DNA of 64,000 bases from JANXUR01 sp038229415 (GTDB lineage: Bacteria > Acidobacteriota > Terriglobia > Terriglobales > Acidobacteriaceae). Every line of letters begins with the position of its first letter. Positions within the stretch are counted from its first letter, which is position 1. The translations under genes and the position numbers were made by a program. Under the pieces are notes generated by a model. The model worked only from the letters and a program-made list of their open reading frames with translations, made no database searches and was not told the DNA's origin. Of this stretch, positions 24,285-33,860 are shown piece by piece. The DNA is taken from NCBI GenBank assembly GCA_038229415.1, contig JBBROM010000002.1, positions 434,001 to 498,000 on the forward strand, given 5' to 3'.

Positions 24285-25160
24285 ATGAACGACTTTATTC
24301 TTTCGTTTTTATTGGGTATTGTGGAAGGCCTCACGGAGTTTTTGCCGGTGAGTTCCACAGCACATCTGCGGCTGGCCGAGCAGTTGATGCACATCAGCCT
24401 CAGCGACGGCTTCTGGAAGATGTACACCATCGTGATTCAATTGGGCGCGATTTTGTGCCTGCCTGTGTATTTCTGGAAGCGCATTATGGGCTTTCTTTCC
24501 ACCTTCCCCAAGGGGGAGCGCGGCGACCGCACTTGGCTGACTCATCCCTTGTCGCTGGTGATGATCGCGTTTGTCTGCACGGCGGGCCCAGCATTTCTCA
24601 TGACGAAGATCATCGGAAAGCACCTGGAGAGCCTGAGTATTATCGGTCTCTCGCTGCTGATCGGCGGCATTGTGATGTATCTGGTGGATACGTATTTTTC
24701 GCAGCCCGCGCCAACCCAGCACATGGAAGAGATGTCAGTGTTTCAGGCAGTGTGGATAGGGTTCTGTCAGGTTTTGTCGGCAGTGTTTCCGGGAACATCG
24801 CGTTCGATGTCCACGATAGCGGCTGGGCAGCTTGCCGGGATGACGCGTGAATCTGCTTTGGAGTTCAGCTTCTTTCTTTCGATTCCAACGATGACAGCGG
24901 CAACGATTTACGACCTGTACAAATCGCTGAAGCCGGGTGCGGAAGCGGGCCTGGGTGCCGTTACCATGGACCCTCACAACTGGACGACTCTGGGTATCGG
25001 CTTTGTGGTGAGTTTCGTGGTTGCGTACGCTGCCGTGAAGTGGTTTATGGGCTGGGTCCGGGAACATGGACTGGCTCCCTTCGCGGCGTATCGCATCGTG
25101 CTTGGGCTGGCCGTGCTGGCCTGGATGGTGACCCACCCCTCGCCGCCGCCGGTGCAGTAG
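24285..25160 (+). CDS. uppP: Undecaprenyl-diphosphatase (BacA/UppP)
   Basis: 291 residues from an ATG preceded by AAGGGGAGA. The two signature regions are present: EGLTEFLPVSSTAHL near 12-26 and the PGTSRSMST loop near 165-173, in a multi-helix membrane protein. The enzyme removes a phosphate from undecaprenyl diphosphate so that the lipid carrier can be reused in peptidoglycan and O-antigen synthesis; overproduction gives bacitracin resistance. Monocistronic by spacing; ftsK follows after about 165 bp. Confidence 0.93.
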   Translation: MNDFILSFLLGIVEGLTEFLPVSSTAHLRLAEQLMHISLSDGFWKMYTIVIQLGAILCLPVYFWKRIMGFLSTFPKGERGDRTWLTHPLSLVMIAFVCTAGPAFLMTKIIGKHLESLSIIGLSLLIGGIVMYLVDTYFSQPAPTQHMEEMSVFQAVWIGFCQVLSAVFPGTSRSMSTIAAGQLAGMTRESALEFSFFLSIPTMTAATIYDLYKSLKPGAEAGLGAVTMDPHNWTTLGIGFVVSFVVAYAAVKWFMGWVREHGLAPFAAYRIVLGLAVLAWMVTHPSPPPVQ

Positions 25161-25324
25161 ATCGGCGGGGCTGGCCGTGTCGATCTGCTGGACTGAACCC
25201 AGTTGGTCACCCAACGGCTGGGTTTAAATGCGCCATCGCGCTTGCTTTCCTGCGATACTAGTCTTGCTCTGGATGATTGAACTGCCTGACCGCTGAATTG
25301 CGGCGGGTTGCCTCCGCTCCTGTC

Positions 25325-27835
25325 ATGGAGCTAGTCGAACGCCTTTTTGTGCCCTCGGCCAACAAGCGGCTGAATGAACTGGCTGGAGTGTTGCTGTTTT
25401 TCTGCGCGATTCTCCTCCTCCTCGCCCTAGTTTCTTACTCTCCCAGCGATCCCTCGCTGAACACGGCTGCTTCGGTGGACATAGGCCGCACCGCGCATAA
25501 CTGGACGGGCATCTTCGGCTCGTACGCTGCTGATATTTTGCTGCAGTTGCTGGGATTTACTGCGTTTCTGTTGCCGGTGATGATCGGCCTTGCGGGCTGG
25601 CGGTGGTTCCACTCGCGAGCCTTTGGCGCGCCGCTGGTGCGTTTGGCTGGGGCTGCTGGCATTCTCTTCGCTGTGCCCACACTGCTGGCGCTGTTGCCGT
25701 GGAACGTACGGTTGCATCAGGCGATTCCGCAGGAGGGATTGCTCGGCCGCCTTTTCGGAGACACGCTGGTTCACTACTTCAATCGTCCGGGATCGTACGT
25801 ACTGTGTGCGGCGGTGTTGGTGGCGGCGCTATACATGACGACAACGTTCAGTGCGAGCGGCTATCGCACCTGGGGCAAAACTCGTTTCGCCTTTGTGGAT
25901 GCACGCTGGCAGCGCTTTCAGGACTGGCGTACGGAACGTTGCCGTATGCGTGAAGAAAAGGCGCTGGAGAAGCGTCGCGCAGAGTCTGAAAAGCCGTTAG
26001 TGGCAACGCAGTTGGTGCAGCAAACCAGCAAGAGCGAGCCTTCCGCCGGAGGCTTTCTGCGGCGGGGTCGGCCCACTTCACCATCACGGGACGGTGTTGA
26101 AGATGTTGCGTCGGCGAATCTACTGCTGCGCGAAGCCGCTATGGCGAATAGTATCGAAGCGCCGCGCGAGGCCGTGCGCGAAGTCGAGCGTCCGCTGACG
26201 GGCATTGACCGCATGGTGGCGGATGGAGCCGCGTCATCCATGCCAGCGAGCATTACTCCCATGGCGTTCGTGGAACCTGCGGTGACGCAGCGGGCCGACG
26301 CGTCGCAGAAGGCGAAGACGATGCTGGCGAAGTCGGCAGGGAGCTACCAGATTCCGCCGAGCAGCTTGTTGCAGCGCCCCGACGAGCGCCAGCAGGTGGA
26401 TGAAGATGATCTGAAGGACTTGGCGCGGCAGCTTACCGAAAAATACGCAGAATTCTCCGTGCTGGGCCAGGTGGTACAGATCAATCCGGGGCCAGTGGTG
26501 ACGACGTTTGAGTTCAAGCCCGAACCGGGCGTGAAGTACAGCCGCGTGGTGGGACTGAGCGATGATCTATGCCTGGCGTTACGCGCCGAGAGCATTCTGA
26601 TCGAGCGCATGCCCGGCAAGAGCACCGTAGGTCTGCAAGTACCAAACCACAAGCGCGAGACGATCTTCTTGCGTGAAGTGATTGAGGCACCGGAGTTCCA
26701 AAGTTCGCGGGCGAAGCTGCCACTAGCGATGGGCAAGGACATTAACGGCCGCATCGCGACGGCAGATTTAGCCACTATGCCACACTTGCTGATTGCGGGT
26801 TCGACGGGCGCGGGCAAGAGCGTGGCGCTAAACGCCATGATCATGTCGCTGCTATATCGCACTACGCCGGATCAAGTGCGCTTGATCATGGTGGATCCCA
26901 AGCGGCTGGAGCTTGGCGTCTACGAAGGCATTCCGCATCTGTATACACCGATTATCACCGAGCCCAAGTTGGCGGCGAATGCGCTGCGTAATGCGGTGCG
27001 TGAGATGGAGCGCCGGCTAAAGCTGCTGGCGGAAAAAGGCGTCCGCAACATTGATCAGTACAACCGTCTGTTTGATGAGGGTGATACGCCCAGCCTGTTC
27101 AGCGGTGTGGATGAAGACGGAGTTGCAGTCGAAGAGCAGCGACCGCTGCCTTACATCGTGGTGATCATTGACGAGCTGGCCGACCTGATGATGCTCGACA
27201 AGGCCAACGTGGAAGAGTCAGTGACGCGGCTGGCGCAGATGGCTCGCGCCGTGGGCATTCACTTGGTGCTGGCGACGCAACGGCCGTCGGTGGACGTGAT
27301 TACTGGACTTATCAAGGCAAACTTTCCGGCACGGGTTTCGTTCCGCGTGGCCACCAAGGTGGATTCGCGCACGATTCTGGATGCGAATGGCGCTGAGGCA
27401 CTGCTGGGTCGCGGCGACATGCTTTATCTGCCGTCAGGATCGTCACGCGTAAACCGCTTACATGCGCCGTTCGTCACCGAAAAAGAAATCGCGGGTGTCG
27501 TCGAGTTCTGGCGTTCGCAAGGGCAGGCGCAATATGTGGAAGGCTTCCTCAAGGCGAGCGACGACGATGCCAAGAGTGACGCTGGGTCTTCGGCTGAAGG
27601 TGGCGCGGAAGCCAGCGACGATCCCATGTACGATGACGCGGTGCGGGTCGTGGTCGAGTCGGGTAAGGCATCCACGTCGTTGCTACAGCGGCGACTGCGT
27701 ATTGGTTACGGTCGAGCGGCGCACCTGATTGACCTGATGGAGGAAGACGGACTGGTTGGCGCGGCAGACGGCCCGCGTCCGCGCGAAGTCCTGAAGCGCC
27801 CCAGTTGGCTCAGTGAAGTCGAATCCACCCTATAA
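25325..27835 (+). CDS. ftsK: DNA translocase FtsK
   Basis: 836 residues from the ATG at 25325; a TTG at 25277 would extend it by 16. Four N-terminal membrane helices (to about residue 175) anchor it at the septum. They are followed by a variable linker (180-350) and the RecA-like motor with a GSTGAGKS Walker A, a VIIDELADLM Walker B and the ATQRPSVDVITG motif. A gamma winged-helix domain (SLLQRRLRIGYGRAAHLID) at the C-terminus reads chromosome orientation. It pumps DNA and activates dimer resolution before cell division. A strong terminator follows 30 bp after the stop. Confidence 0.95.
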   Translation: MELVERLFVPSANKRLNELAGVLLFFCAILLLLALVSYSPSDPSLNTAASVDIGRTAHNWTGIFGSYAADILLQLLGFTAFLLPVMIGLAGWRWFHSRAFGAPLVRLAGAAGILFAVPTLLALLPWNVRLHQAIPQEGLLGRLFGDTLVHYFNRPGSYVLCAAVLVAALYMTTTFSASGYRTWGKTRFAFVDARWQRFQDWRTERCRMREEKALEKRRAESEKPLVATQLVQQTSKSEPSAGGFLRRGRPTSPSRDGVEDVASANLLLREAAMANSIEAPREAVREVERPLTGIDRMVADGAASSMPASITPMAFVEPAVTQRADASQKAKTMLAKSAGSYQIPPSSLLQRPDERQQVDEDDLKDLARQLTEKYAEFSVLGQVVQINPGPVVTTFEFKPEPGVKYSRVVGLSDDLCLALRAESILIERMPGKSTVGLQVPNHKRETIFLREVIEAPEFQSSRAKLPLAMGKDINGRIATADLATMPHLLIAGSTGAGKSVALNAMIMSLLYRTTPDQVRLIMVDPKRLELGVYEGIPHLYTPIITEPKLAANALRNAVREMERRLKLLAEKGVRNIDQYNRLFDEGDTPSLFSGVDEDGVAVEEQRPLPYIVVIIDELADLMMLDKANVEESVTRLAQMARAVGIHLVLATQRPSVDVITGLIKANFPARVSFRVATKVDSRTILDANGAEALLGRGDMLYLPSGSSRVNRLHAPFVTEKEIAGVVEFWRSQGQAQYVEGFLKASDDDAKSDAGSSAEGGAEASDDPMYDDAVRVVVESGKASTSLLQRRLRIGYGRAAHLIDLMEEDGLVGAADGPRPREVLKRPSWLSEVESTL

Positions 27836-27865
27836 CCTGAACCCTTAACCCATAAGCAAATAGAG

Positions 27866-27897
27866 TAGGCAGACTATCTGAATAGATAGTCTGCCTA
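27866..27897 (+). terminator. Rho-independent terminator after ftsK
   Basis: TAGGCAGACTATCT and AGATAGTCTGCCTA form a perfect 14-bp stem with a GAAT loop, followed by TCTTTGTT. It separates ftsK from a convergent small gene and may work in both directions. Confidence 0.8.
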
Positions 27898-27971
27898 TCT
27901 TTGTTGCGTGTTGTCGCGGGTCGTTCCGTGTCAGGTTGTGCGTCCGCTCTTCTTCTTGTGGGCGGCTCGGT

Positions 27972-28280
27972 CTAGTGCCCCGTCGGCTCGATCATGATGA
28001 TCGGGTCGAGCAGCAGGCCGTTGGATTCGATGGAATACTTATGGGCGCCAAAGTCGGCGCTGGGCAGAACTGTGCCCGATTCGAACTCGCCGCAATGGAA
28101 CACGTGATTGCGGAAAGGGCTGCGTCCCGCAGCAAAAAAGATGCTGACGCGGTCTCCGCCTTCGACTTCCCAGCGTATGGTCTCGCCGCGCAGCCGGTTA
28201 ATGTGGGCAACAGGCGGATCCACGGAAATGTGGCAATGACTCACTTGTACCTTCACAACCTTCACAGAACAGTCAGACAT
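27972..28280 (-). CDS. Hypothetical small beta-rich protein (cupredoxin-like length)
   Basis: 102 residues, mostly alternating beta strands, with a segment VSHCHISVDPPVAHINRLRG near the start, SGTVLPS in the middle and DPIIMIEPTGH at the end. It has no signal peptide. The pattern is reminiscent of small cupredoxin-fold proteins, but the full His-Cys-His-Met ligand set is not clear, so this is only a guess. AGGAGACACC precedes the ATG. Confidence 0.55.
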   Translation of the reverse strand: MSDCSVKVVKVQVSHCHISVDPPVAHINRLRGETIRWEVEGGDRVSIFFAAGRSPFRNHVFHCGEFESGTVLPSADFGAHKYSIESNGLLLDPIIMIEPTGH

Positions 28281-28342
28281 GGTGTCTCCTCAAGATTCGT
28301 TTCTGCAAGCGTTCCTTGTCGCGAAAGTATAATCCCACGCGA

Positions 28343-30967
28343 TCAGCGGGGCGCCGATGCTATATTACTTTGCAATTGAGGGGCCAGCACAGAAATTGCT
28401 GGATCATTCCGCACCGAGCTCATGGGGTAGCCCTGTTGGATCGCCACCTTCAGAAGCTCCAGCGCTTGCTTCGGATCGCCGCTCAAAGCGCTCGCCTTGG
28501 CCAACCGCACGCTATATTCCGGATCCCACTTATCGGACGGAAGTGCGCGAGTTCTCCGGACCAAATCGAGTGCGGCGGCCGTATGACCGAGAAACGCCTG
28601 ATAAGTAGCGGCAGCCGATATAGGATCAGGATCGCTTGCGTTGACACGCATGAGTGCTTGAGAGTGCTCCAAAGCGCTCTGCAAGAACGGAATGGATTCA
28701 GCTCGGCGGTCGGGAATCCAGTAGAGCGCTTCGCCAATGTTGCCAGGATACTGAAACTTGGGGCTTATGGCACTTGCCTTTTGATAAGCCTGTGCGGCCT
28801 CGGCGAACTTGCCTTGATAGAAGTAAGCGACACCCAGATTGGAAAACGCATTGGGGCTGGGGCGTATGGCAATCGAGTGGTTCGCAGCCTCAATCGCGGC
28901 CTCGTACAGGCCTTGTTGAATACGAATGCCAGCCAGGCTGTTGTAGGCGCTAGTGTTTCTCCTGTCCAGCTCGTTGACCCGGTTGTATTCGCGGGCCGCA
29001 TCTTCATAGCGCGCTTGCTTGTAGTAAAAGCCCCCCAGCCAGGCGTGTGCCAGCGGATCCTGCGGATGCATCTCAATGGTTCGAAGGTAGCTAGCCTCTG
29101 CATCCTTGAGGTCGCCCGTTCGAGTGTAGGCCAGGGCTAATTGAGTCAGCGCGTCGCTGTTGGCCGGTTCGATTTCGAGCGCGCGGCGAAGCATCTCGAT
29201 GGCCTCCTTCGATTTGCCCGTCCCGTTATAAACGGTGGCGAGGCACACCAGTCCACTGGAAAACTGGGGGCCTAGGGCTACAGCGCGCTTGCAGGCATCC
29301 AGGGCCTTGCCCGCCATTACCGAATCCTGCCGCTGCTGAAATTGCAGCCAGAAGGCACGACCCAGACCCGCATAGGCCAGAGCAAAGTTAGGGTCACTGT
29401 CCAGCGCACTATTGAACGCAAGAGCGGCGTTCGTAGCCTTGTCCGGATTGTCGAACTGATTCAGAAAGCCAATGCCGCGCAGATAGAATTCATAAGCTTG
29501 GGGCTGGTTCGTGCCGTAGGAGATTTGCGCAGAGGCCGGGGCCGGTTGGCTCAGATCGAGCAGCTTCAACACGCTGGCAACCACCTGATCCTGCACTGCA
29601 AACGTGTCGCTCGAAGACTCCGTAATGGTGCCGCTGCGAATCTGGGTGCGCGTGTTCGCGTCCACCAGGCTCCAGTTGATGCGCACCGTGTTGCCCGAGC
29701 GTTGCAGGCTGCCCTGGAGTACGTGCGATACGCCGAACTGACTTTGCGCCTGCTCGAGCGTGGCGACCTTGCTGCTCACAATTTCACTGGCCGGCACCAC
29801 GTCCAGCTTCTCCGCATTGCCGATCTGTGTGACCTTGGCATTCAACGTTGCGGTGATGCCGTCGCAGAAAGCGCGAGAACCGCCATCGTCGGCGCAGGGC
29901 GAGAGCGGAAGAATCGCCAGGTGCATAACAGGCTGCGCGTGAGTGGGCCAAAATCGCCATGCGGCTACCCCAGCCACCAGCAAGGCAGCGACGGCGCCCA
30001 GCTTCCAGAAGCTCGAAATGCGCCTTGAAGCCTGGAGGCCCGTCGCTTCCTCTTGCGTGAATGCAATTTGTGCAGGCAGGGGCCGCAAGCCGTCCATGGA
30101 CGCCAGTTGCAACGAATGCAAATCACGCAGCAAATCTTGCGCACCGTGATAGCGCTGTTGCGAATCCTTCGCCAGCATGCGATCCACAACGGTCACAAGG
30201 GCTGACGGTACTTGCGGATTGTGCGCGCTGATCGCAGGCGGCGTTACCTGCAGGATGTTGTGGCTGGTCTTGAAGAAATTGCTGGCGCGGAACGGATGCG
30301 TTCCAGTCAGCGCTTCGTAGAAGACCACGCCAAGAGAAAATACATCCGAAGCGCTGGTGGCCTCGCCCTCCTGTAAAACCTCTGGCGCCATGTAAGCAGG
30401 CGTGCCGCCGCTCAGTTTGCTCAGATCCTGCGTGCTCTCGGAATCTGCACGAGGCAGTCGCTTGGCCACCCCGAAGTCAAGAATTTTCACCTGCCCCGAG
30501 CGGGTCAGCATGATGTTCTCGGGCTTGATGTCGCAGTGCACAATGCTGTGCTGCTCGGCGGCGGAAAGCCCTTCCGCGCACTGCGAGGCGATGCTCAGGA
30601 ACTCGGCCAGCGGCAGCGGACGCTCCATGCGGCGGCGCAACGTCTCGCCGTCAATGAACTCCATGACGAGGAAGATGTCGTCGCCCTGCTCGATCAGGTC
30701 ATAGATGGCGGCGATGTGGCCGTCGGAAAAGCGCGAAGTCTGTTCGGCTTCACGCAGAAAGCGCTTGCGAAAGGTGGGGTCAGCACGCAAGGCGGGCGCG
30801 AGCCTCTTAATCGCGACATTGCGTTTGAGCTTGCCGTCAAAGCCGAGATAGACCTCGCCCTGACTGCCCTTGCCAATGCTCTCCCGCACCTCATAGCGGC
30901 CGACGGCGCTCCCAATCAGGGCATCGGCTTCGGCAACTGCGTCGGCAATGGGGAGAGGTTTGACCAT
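28343..30967 (-). CDS. Transmembrane Ser/Thr protein kinase with TolB-like and TPR domains
   Basis: 874 residues from the ATG at 30967 (an upstream in-frame Met at 31069 adds only a low-complexity Cys-rich stretch). The kinase domain is at about 20-290: GKGSQGEVYLG, VAIKRL, catalytic loop HCDIKPEN (Cys in place of Arg, a non-RD kinase), DFGVAK and APEVL. A membrane helix follows near 325. The outer part has a TolB-like adenylate-cyclase-associated region (AILPLSPCADDGGSRAF) and about ten TPR units to the end. Such kinases are frequent in Acidobacteriota. It probably senses an external or periplasmic partner. The gene appears monocistronic. Confidence 0.9.
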   Translation of the reverse strand: MVKPLPIADAVAEADALIGSAVGRYEVRESIGKGSQGEVYLGFDGKLKRNVAIKRLAPALRADPTFRKRFLREAEQTSRFSDGHIAAIYDLIEQGDDIFLVMEFIDGETLRRRMERPLPLAEFLSIASQCAEGLSAAEQHSIVHCDIKPENIMLTRSGQVKILDFGVAKRLPRADSESTQDLSKLSGGTPAYMAPEVLQEGEATSASDVFSLGVVFYEALTGTHPFRASNFFKTSHNILQVTPPAISAHNPQVPSALVTVVDRMLAKDSQQRYHGAQDLLRDLHSLQLASMDGLRPLPAQIAFTQEEATGLQASRRISSFWKLGAVAALLVAGVAAWRFWPTHAQPVMHLAILPLSPCADDGGSRAFCDGITATLNAKVTQIGNAEKLDVVPASEIVSSKVATLEQAQSQFGVSHVLQGSLQRSGNTVRINWSLVDANTRTQIRSGTITESSSDTFAVQDQVVASVLKLLDLSQPAPASAQISYGTNQPQAYEFYLRGIGFLNQFDNPDKATNAALAFNSALDSDPNFALAYAGLGRAFWLQFQQRQDSVMAGKALDACKRAVALGPQFSSGLVCLATVYNGTGKSKEAIEMLRRALEIEPANSDALTQLALAYTRTGDLKDAEASYLRTIEMHPQDPLAHAWLGGFYYKQARYEDAAREYNRVNELDRRNTSAYNSLAGIRIQQGLYEAAIEAANHSIAIRPSPNAFSNLGVAYFYQGKFAEAAQAYQKASAISPKFQYPGNIGEALYWIPDRRAESIPFLQSALEHSQALMRVNASDPDPISAAATYQAFLGHTAAALDLVRRTRALPSDKWDPEYSVRLAKASALSGDPKQALELLKVAIQQGYPMSSVRNDPAISVLAPQLQSNIASAPR

Positions 30968-31140
30968 CGGGGAATGCGCGTTACACCTACACGGCATGTT
31001 AGAACAGGATGCGGCGAGGGAACAATGCCAAAGTGGCGGGATGGTGATCAGTTTTGTGTAAATCTCCAAACCATCCTCGCGGATTCACACGGCTCGCCCC
31101 GTGCGGAAGGCACAGGATGGAGTAGGCACCCCAAATGAAA

Positions 31141-31169
31141 ACCCCGCCCAAGCGAAGCTTGGGCGGGGT
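31141..31169 (-). terminator. Rho-independent terminator after rnj
   Basis: ACCCCGCCCAAGC and GCTTGGGCGGGGT form a perfect 13-bp GC-rich stem with a three-base loop. On the minus strand it is followed by TTTTCATTT, and it lies 21 bp after the rnj stop. A degenerate relative occurs at 33777-33808, so the hairpin is probably also a repeat family member. Confidence 0.7.
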
Positions 31170-31190
31170 ACCCGATCGCGTCGCTTACGC

Positions 31191-32855
31191 TCAGATCTCC
31201 AGAATCACCGGCATAATCAGCGGACGGCGCGCCGTCTGCTTGGAGATGTAGCGCTTCAAATCCTGACGAATCTTCTCTTTGATGACGCCGTAGTCGCGCT
31301 TCTCTTCGTCACTCGATTGATCGAGCGTCTGCGAGACGACTTTCTTCGCACCAGCCGAGAAGTTGTCTTCACCCGGAGCAAATCCGCGCGTCACAATCTC
31401 GGGCGTGGATTCCATCGCGCCCGTGTGCTTGTTGATGGCGATGATGGGTAGCACGATGCCGTCTTCACTGATGTGACGGCGGTCGCGGATCACGATGTCT
31501 TCCACCACATCGGTGCGCGAGCCCGAGTCAATGCAAATGCGGCCCACGGCCACTTTGCCTGACTTGCGCGCGCCGTGCTCGTCAATCTCCAGCACGTCGC
31601 CACTCTCGATGAGCAGCACCTTGCCAACGGAGCCGACCATCGAACCAGCGAGTTCGGCGTGCAGTTTAAGCTGGCGATATTCGCCATGCACCGGAATGAA
31701 ATACTTGGGCTTGACTAGATTGATGATCAAGCGAAGCTCTTCCTGACTGGCGTGTCCGCTAACGTGAACCGGCGGGGATGAGCCGTCATCGTAAATCACG
31801 TGCGCCTCGCGACGGAATAGGTGATCCACCATGCGGTAGATGCCCTTTTCGTTGCCGGGAATGATGCGCGACGAGAGCACAACGGTGTCGCCCTTTTCGA
31901 TTTTCGCATGACGATGATTGTCCACCGCTGCGCGCGAAAGGCCTGACATGGGCTCGCCTTGCGTGCCGCTGATCATCACGCAGACGCGATCGGCAGGATA
32001 ATTCTTCAACTCGCCCGGATGAATCGTAGCTGAATCCGGCAGGCTTATGTAGTCAAGGTCCTGCGCAATCTCGGTCGAAGTCGTCATGGAGCGGCCGATG
32101 ATGCAGACTTTGCGGCCATAAGACGCGGCCATTTCCGTGGCCATTTTGATGCGATGAATCGAAGACGAAAAGCACGAGATAAACAGCCGCTTTTCCGCCT
32201 GCGCAAAGATCTCTTCAAACTTCGCTTTGACCGCGCGCTCGCTAGGCGTATAGCCGCGGCGCTCCACGTTGGTCGAGTCCTGCAGCAAGGCCAACACGCC
32301 ATTCTTGCCGTACTCGGCAAAGCCGTGCAGATCGAAGAGCTTGTTGTCCGTCGGAGTCGGGTCAACCTTGAAGTCGCCGGTGTGGATCACAACGCCGAGT
32401 GGTGTGTGAATCGCCAAGGCGACGCAATCCACCAGACTGTGCGTCACCGCCAGCGGATGAATGGTGAATGGGCCCAGCTTAAAGCGCTCGCCCGCCACCA
32501 TTTCATGCAAGTCGGCATCGTCGAGCAAACCGTGCTCGTCGAGTTTTTCTTCCACGTAAGCGAGGGTGAACTCGGTGGCATACACCGGCACGTTCAGCTC
32601 GCTAAGAATCCACGGCAGTCCGCCGATGTGATCTTCGTGGCCGTGGGTCAGGATGATCGCGCGAACTTTCTCGCGATTTTGCAGCAGGTAGGTGATGTCG
32701 GGGACAACGATGTCAACGCCGAGCAACTCAGCTTCAGGGAACATAAGGCCGGCGTCCACCACAATGATGTCGTCAGCCCAACGGAAGGCCATGCAGTTCA
32801 TACCGAACTCGCCAAGGCCCCCAAGGGGGATTATTTGCAATTTTCCGGATGCCAT
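31191..32855 (-). CDS. rnj: Ribonuclease J
   Basis: 554 residues from the ATG at 32855 (an earlier Met adds seven residues). The metallo-beta-lactamase motif HGHEDHIGG near 71-79, further zinc ligands (a THSLVD-type His and HTGDFK), the beta-CASP region with a SGTQGEP motif, and the C-terminal VSGHAS/EEL segments identify RNase J. It degrades and matures RNA by 5' exonuclease and endonuclease action and substitutes for RNase E in many bacteria. Monocistronic, ending at a strong hairpin. Confidence 0.94.
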   Translation of the reverse strand: MASGKLQIIPLGGLGEFGMNCMAFRWADDIIVVDAGLMFPEAELLGVDIVVPDITYLLQNREKVRAIILTHGHEDHIGGLPWILSELNVPVYATEFTLAYVEEKLDEHGLLDDADLHEMVAGERFKLGPFTIHPLAVTHSLVDCVALAIHTPLGVVIHTGDFKVDPTPTDNKLFDLHGFAEYGKNGVLALLQDSTNVERRGYTPSERAVKAKFEEIFAQAEKRLFISCFSSSIHRIKMATEMAASYGRKVCIIGRSMTTSTEIAQDLDYISLPDSATIHPGELKNYPADRVCVMISGTQGEPMSGLSRAAVDNHRHAKIEKGDTVVLSSRIIPGNEKGIYRMVDHLFRREAHVIYDDGSSPPVHVSGHASQEELRLIINLVKPKYFIPVHGEYRQLKLHAELAGSMVGSVGKVLLIESGDVLEIDEHGARKSGKVAVGRICIDSGSRTDVVEDIVIRDRRHISEDGIVLPIIAINKHTGAMESTPEIVTRGFAPGEDNFSAGAKKVVSQTLDQSSDEEKRDYGVIKEKIRQDLKRYISKQTARRPLIMPVILEI

Positions 32856-33033
32856 TAGATATCTTGATGCTAGCACAGTGCGGAAAGCGAAGTTGTCGCG
32901 AAGTGGTTCGGAATCAAGCGGTTTGCTCAGGGTGTGGGCCTTTTGCGTTGGTATTTCGTACCGTGCTGGATTAACTTAAAGCCAGATGGAACGAAGCGGC
33001 GCGGCAGGCCATTGCCGCATCGAATAGGTAGAT

Positions 33034-33756
33034 ATGCCAAACCAATTGCAACATTCGTGGCTGCGTCGGAAGGTGGAACAACGCTTTCAGCAAGCGTTTC
33101 TGGGTGCGTATCGTGCGGTGGGCGTCACGCCGTCGCTGTTTCTTGAACACCTGCAGAAGGCGCATCACTTGCCAGTGCGCGACTTCCGCGACATGTTCCT
33201 GTTCGAGCAAGAAGTTCTAGACGACTTGGCCGACGAAACGCTGCGTGGCGGCATGAAGCTGGCTGCGGCCGAAGGCGCGGGCTTTGGCCTCGGCGGCATG
33301 ATGACGATGATCCCCGACATGGGCGTGCTCGCGATTGTGACTATGCGCACCATTCAGAAGCTCAGTTTGGTGTACGGATTTGAGTACACGACCGATGAAG
33401 AGGTCGCTGACTTATGGATCGCAGCAGCAACGGCGGCGGGCGTTGACATCAGCAAGGATCTGATTGAGCGCAAAGTCGTAAGCGAGTTTGTGCCGCGTGT
33501 AATCTCGCGCATCGCAGCGAAGGCCAGCACCGAAGCGGTAGAGAAGTGGGCCGGGCGAATCATTCCGCTGGTCAGCTCAATCGTGGGCGCGGGGATGAAT
33601 TATTACTTCGTCCGCGCCTGGGGACGCCGCGCGCAGAAGCACTTCCGCGCCAAGCATCTGGCGAAGCGCGCGGAGATGCAACAGCGGGTGATCGAAGGGC
33701 GAGTGTCTCCAGCGCGCGCTCAACTCACCGCGAGCAACTCTCTGCTTTCGCAGTAG
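33034..33756 (+). CDS. EcsC family protein
   Basis: 240 residues matching EcsC: a helical N-terminus, then GGMKLAAAEGAGFGLGGMMTMIPDMGVLAIVTMRTIQ (about 70-110) with the glycine-rich hydrophobic segment typical of the family, and a late hydrophobic GRIIPLVSSIVGAGMNYYF. In Bacillus, EcsC is linked to an ABC transporter involved in competence and secretion, but its biochemistry is unknown. There is no ABC gene here. Divergent from rnj across 178 bp. Confidence 0.8.
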   Translation: MPNQLQHSWLRRKVEQRFQQAFLGAYRAVGVTPSLFLEHLQKAHHLPVRDFRDMFLFEQEVLDDLADETLRGGMKLAAAEGAGFGLGGMMTMIPDMGVLAIVTMRTIQKLSLVYGFEYTTDEEVADLWIAAATAAGVDISKDLIERKVVSEFVPRVISRIAAKASTEAVEKWAGRIIPLVSSIVGAGMNYYFVRAWGRRAQKHFRAKHLAKRAEMQQRVIEGRVSPARAQLTASNSLLSQ

Positions 33757-33776
33757 TGGTGGTGTGCGAAAAAATC

Positions 33777-33808
33777 CCAGCCCAAGCGGAACTTGGACGG
33801 GGCACCCC
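33777..33808. repeat. Degenerate copy of the GCCCAAGC hairpin repeat
   Basis: CCCAGCCCAAGCGGAACTTG and the following GACGGGGCACCC resemble, with several changes, the perfect hairpin at 31141-31169 and its flank GTACCC. It lies 20 bp after the EcsC stop and might be a weak terminator. Two related copies 2.6 kb apart suggest a dispersed family. Confidence 0.4.
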
Positions 33809-33860
33809 GCGAATTTGCGAACCATTTATTGTTTCCACCTCCTCGTGATATCAATAATTC

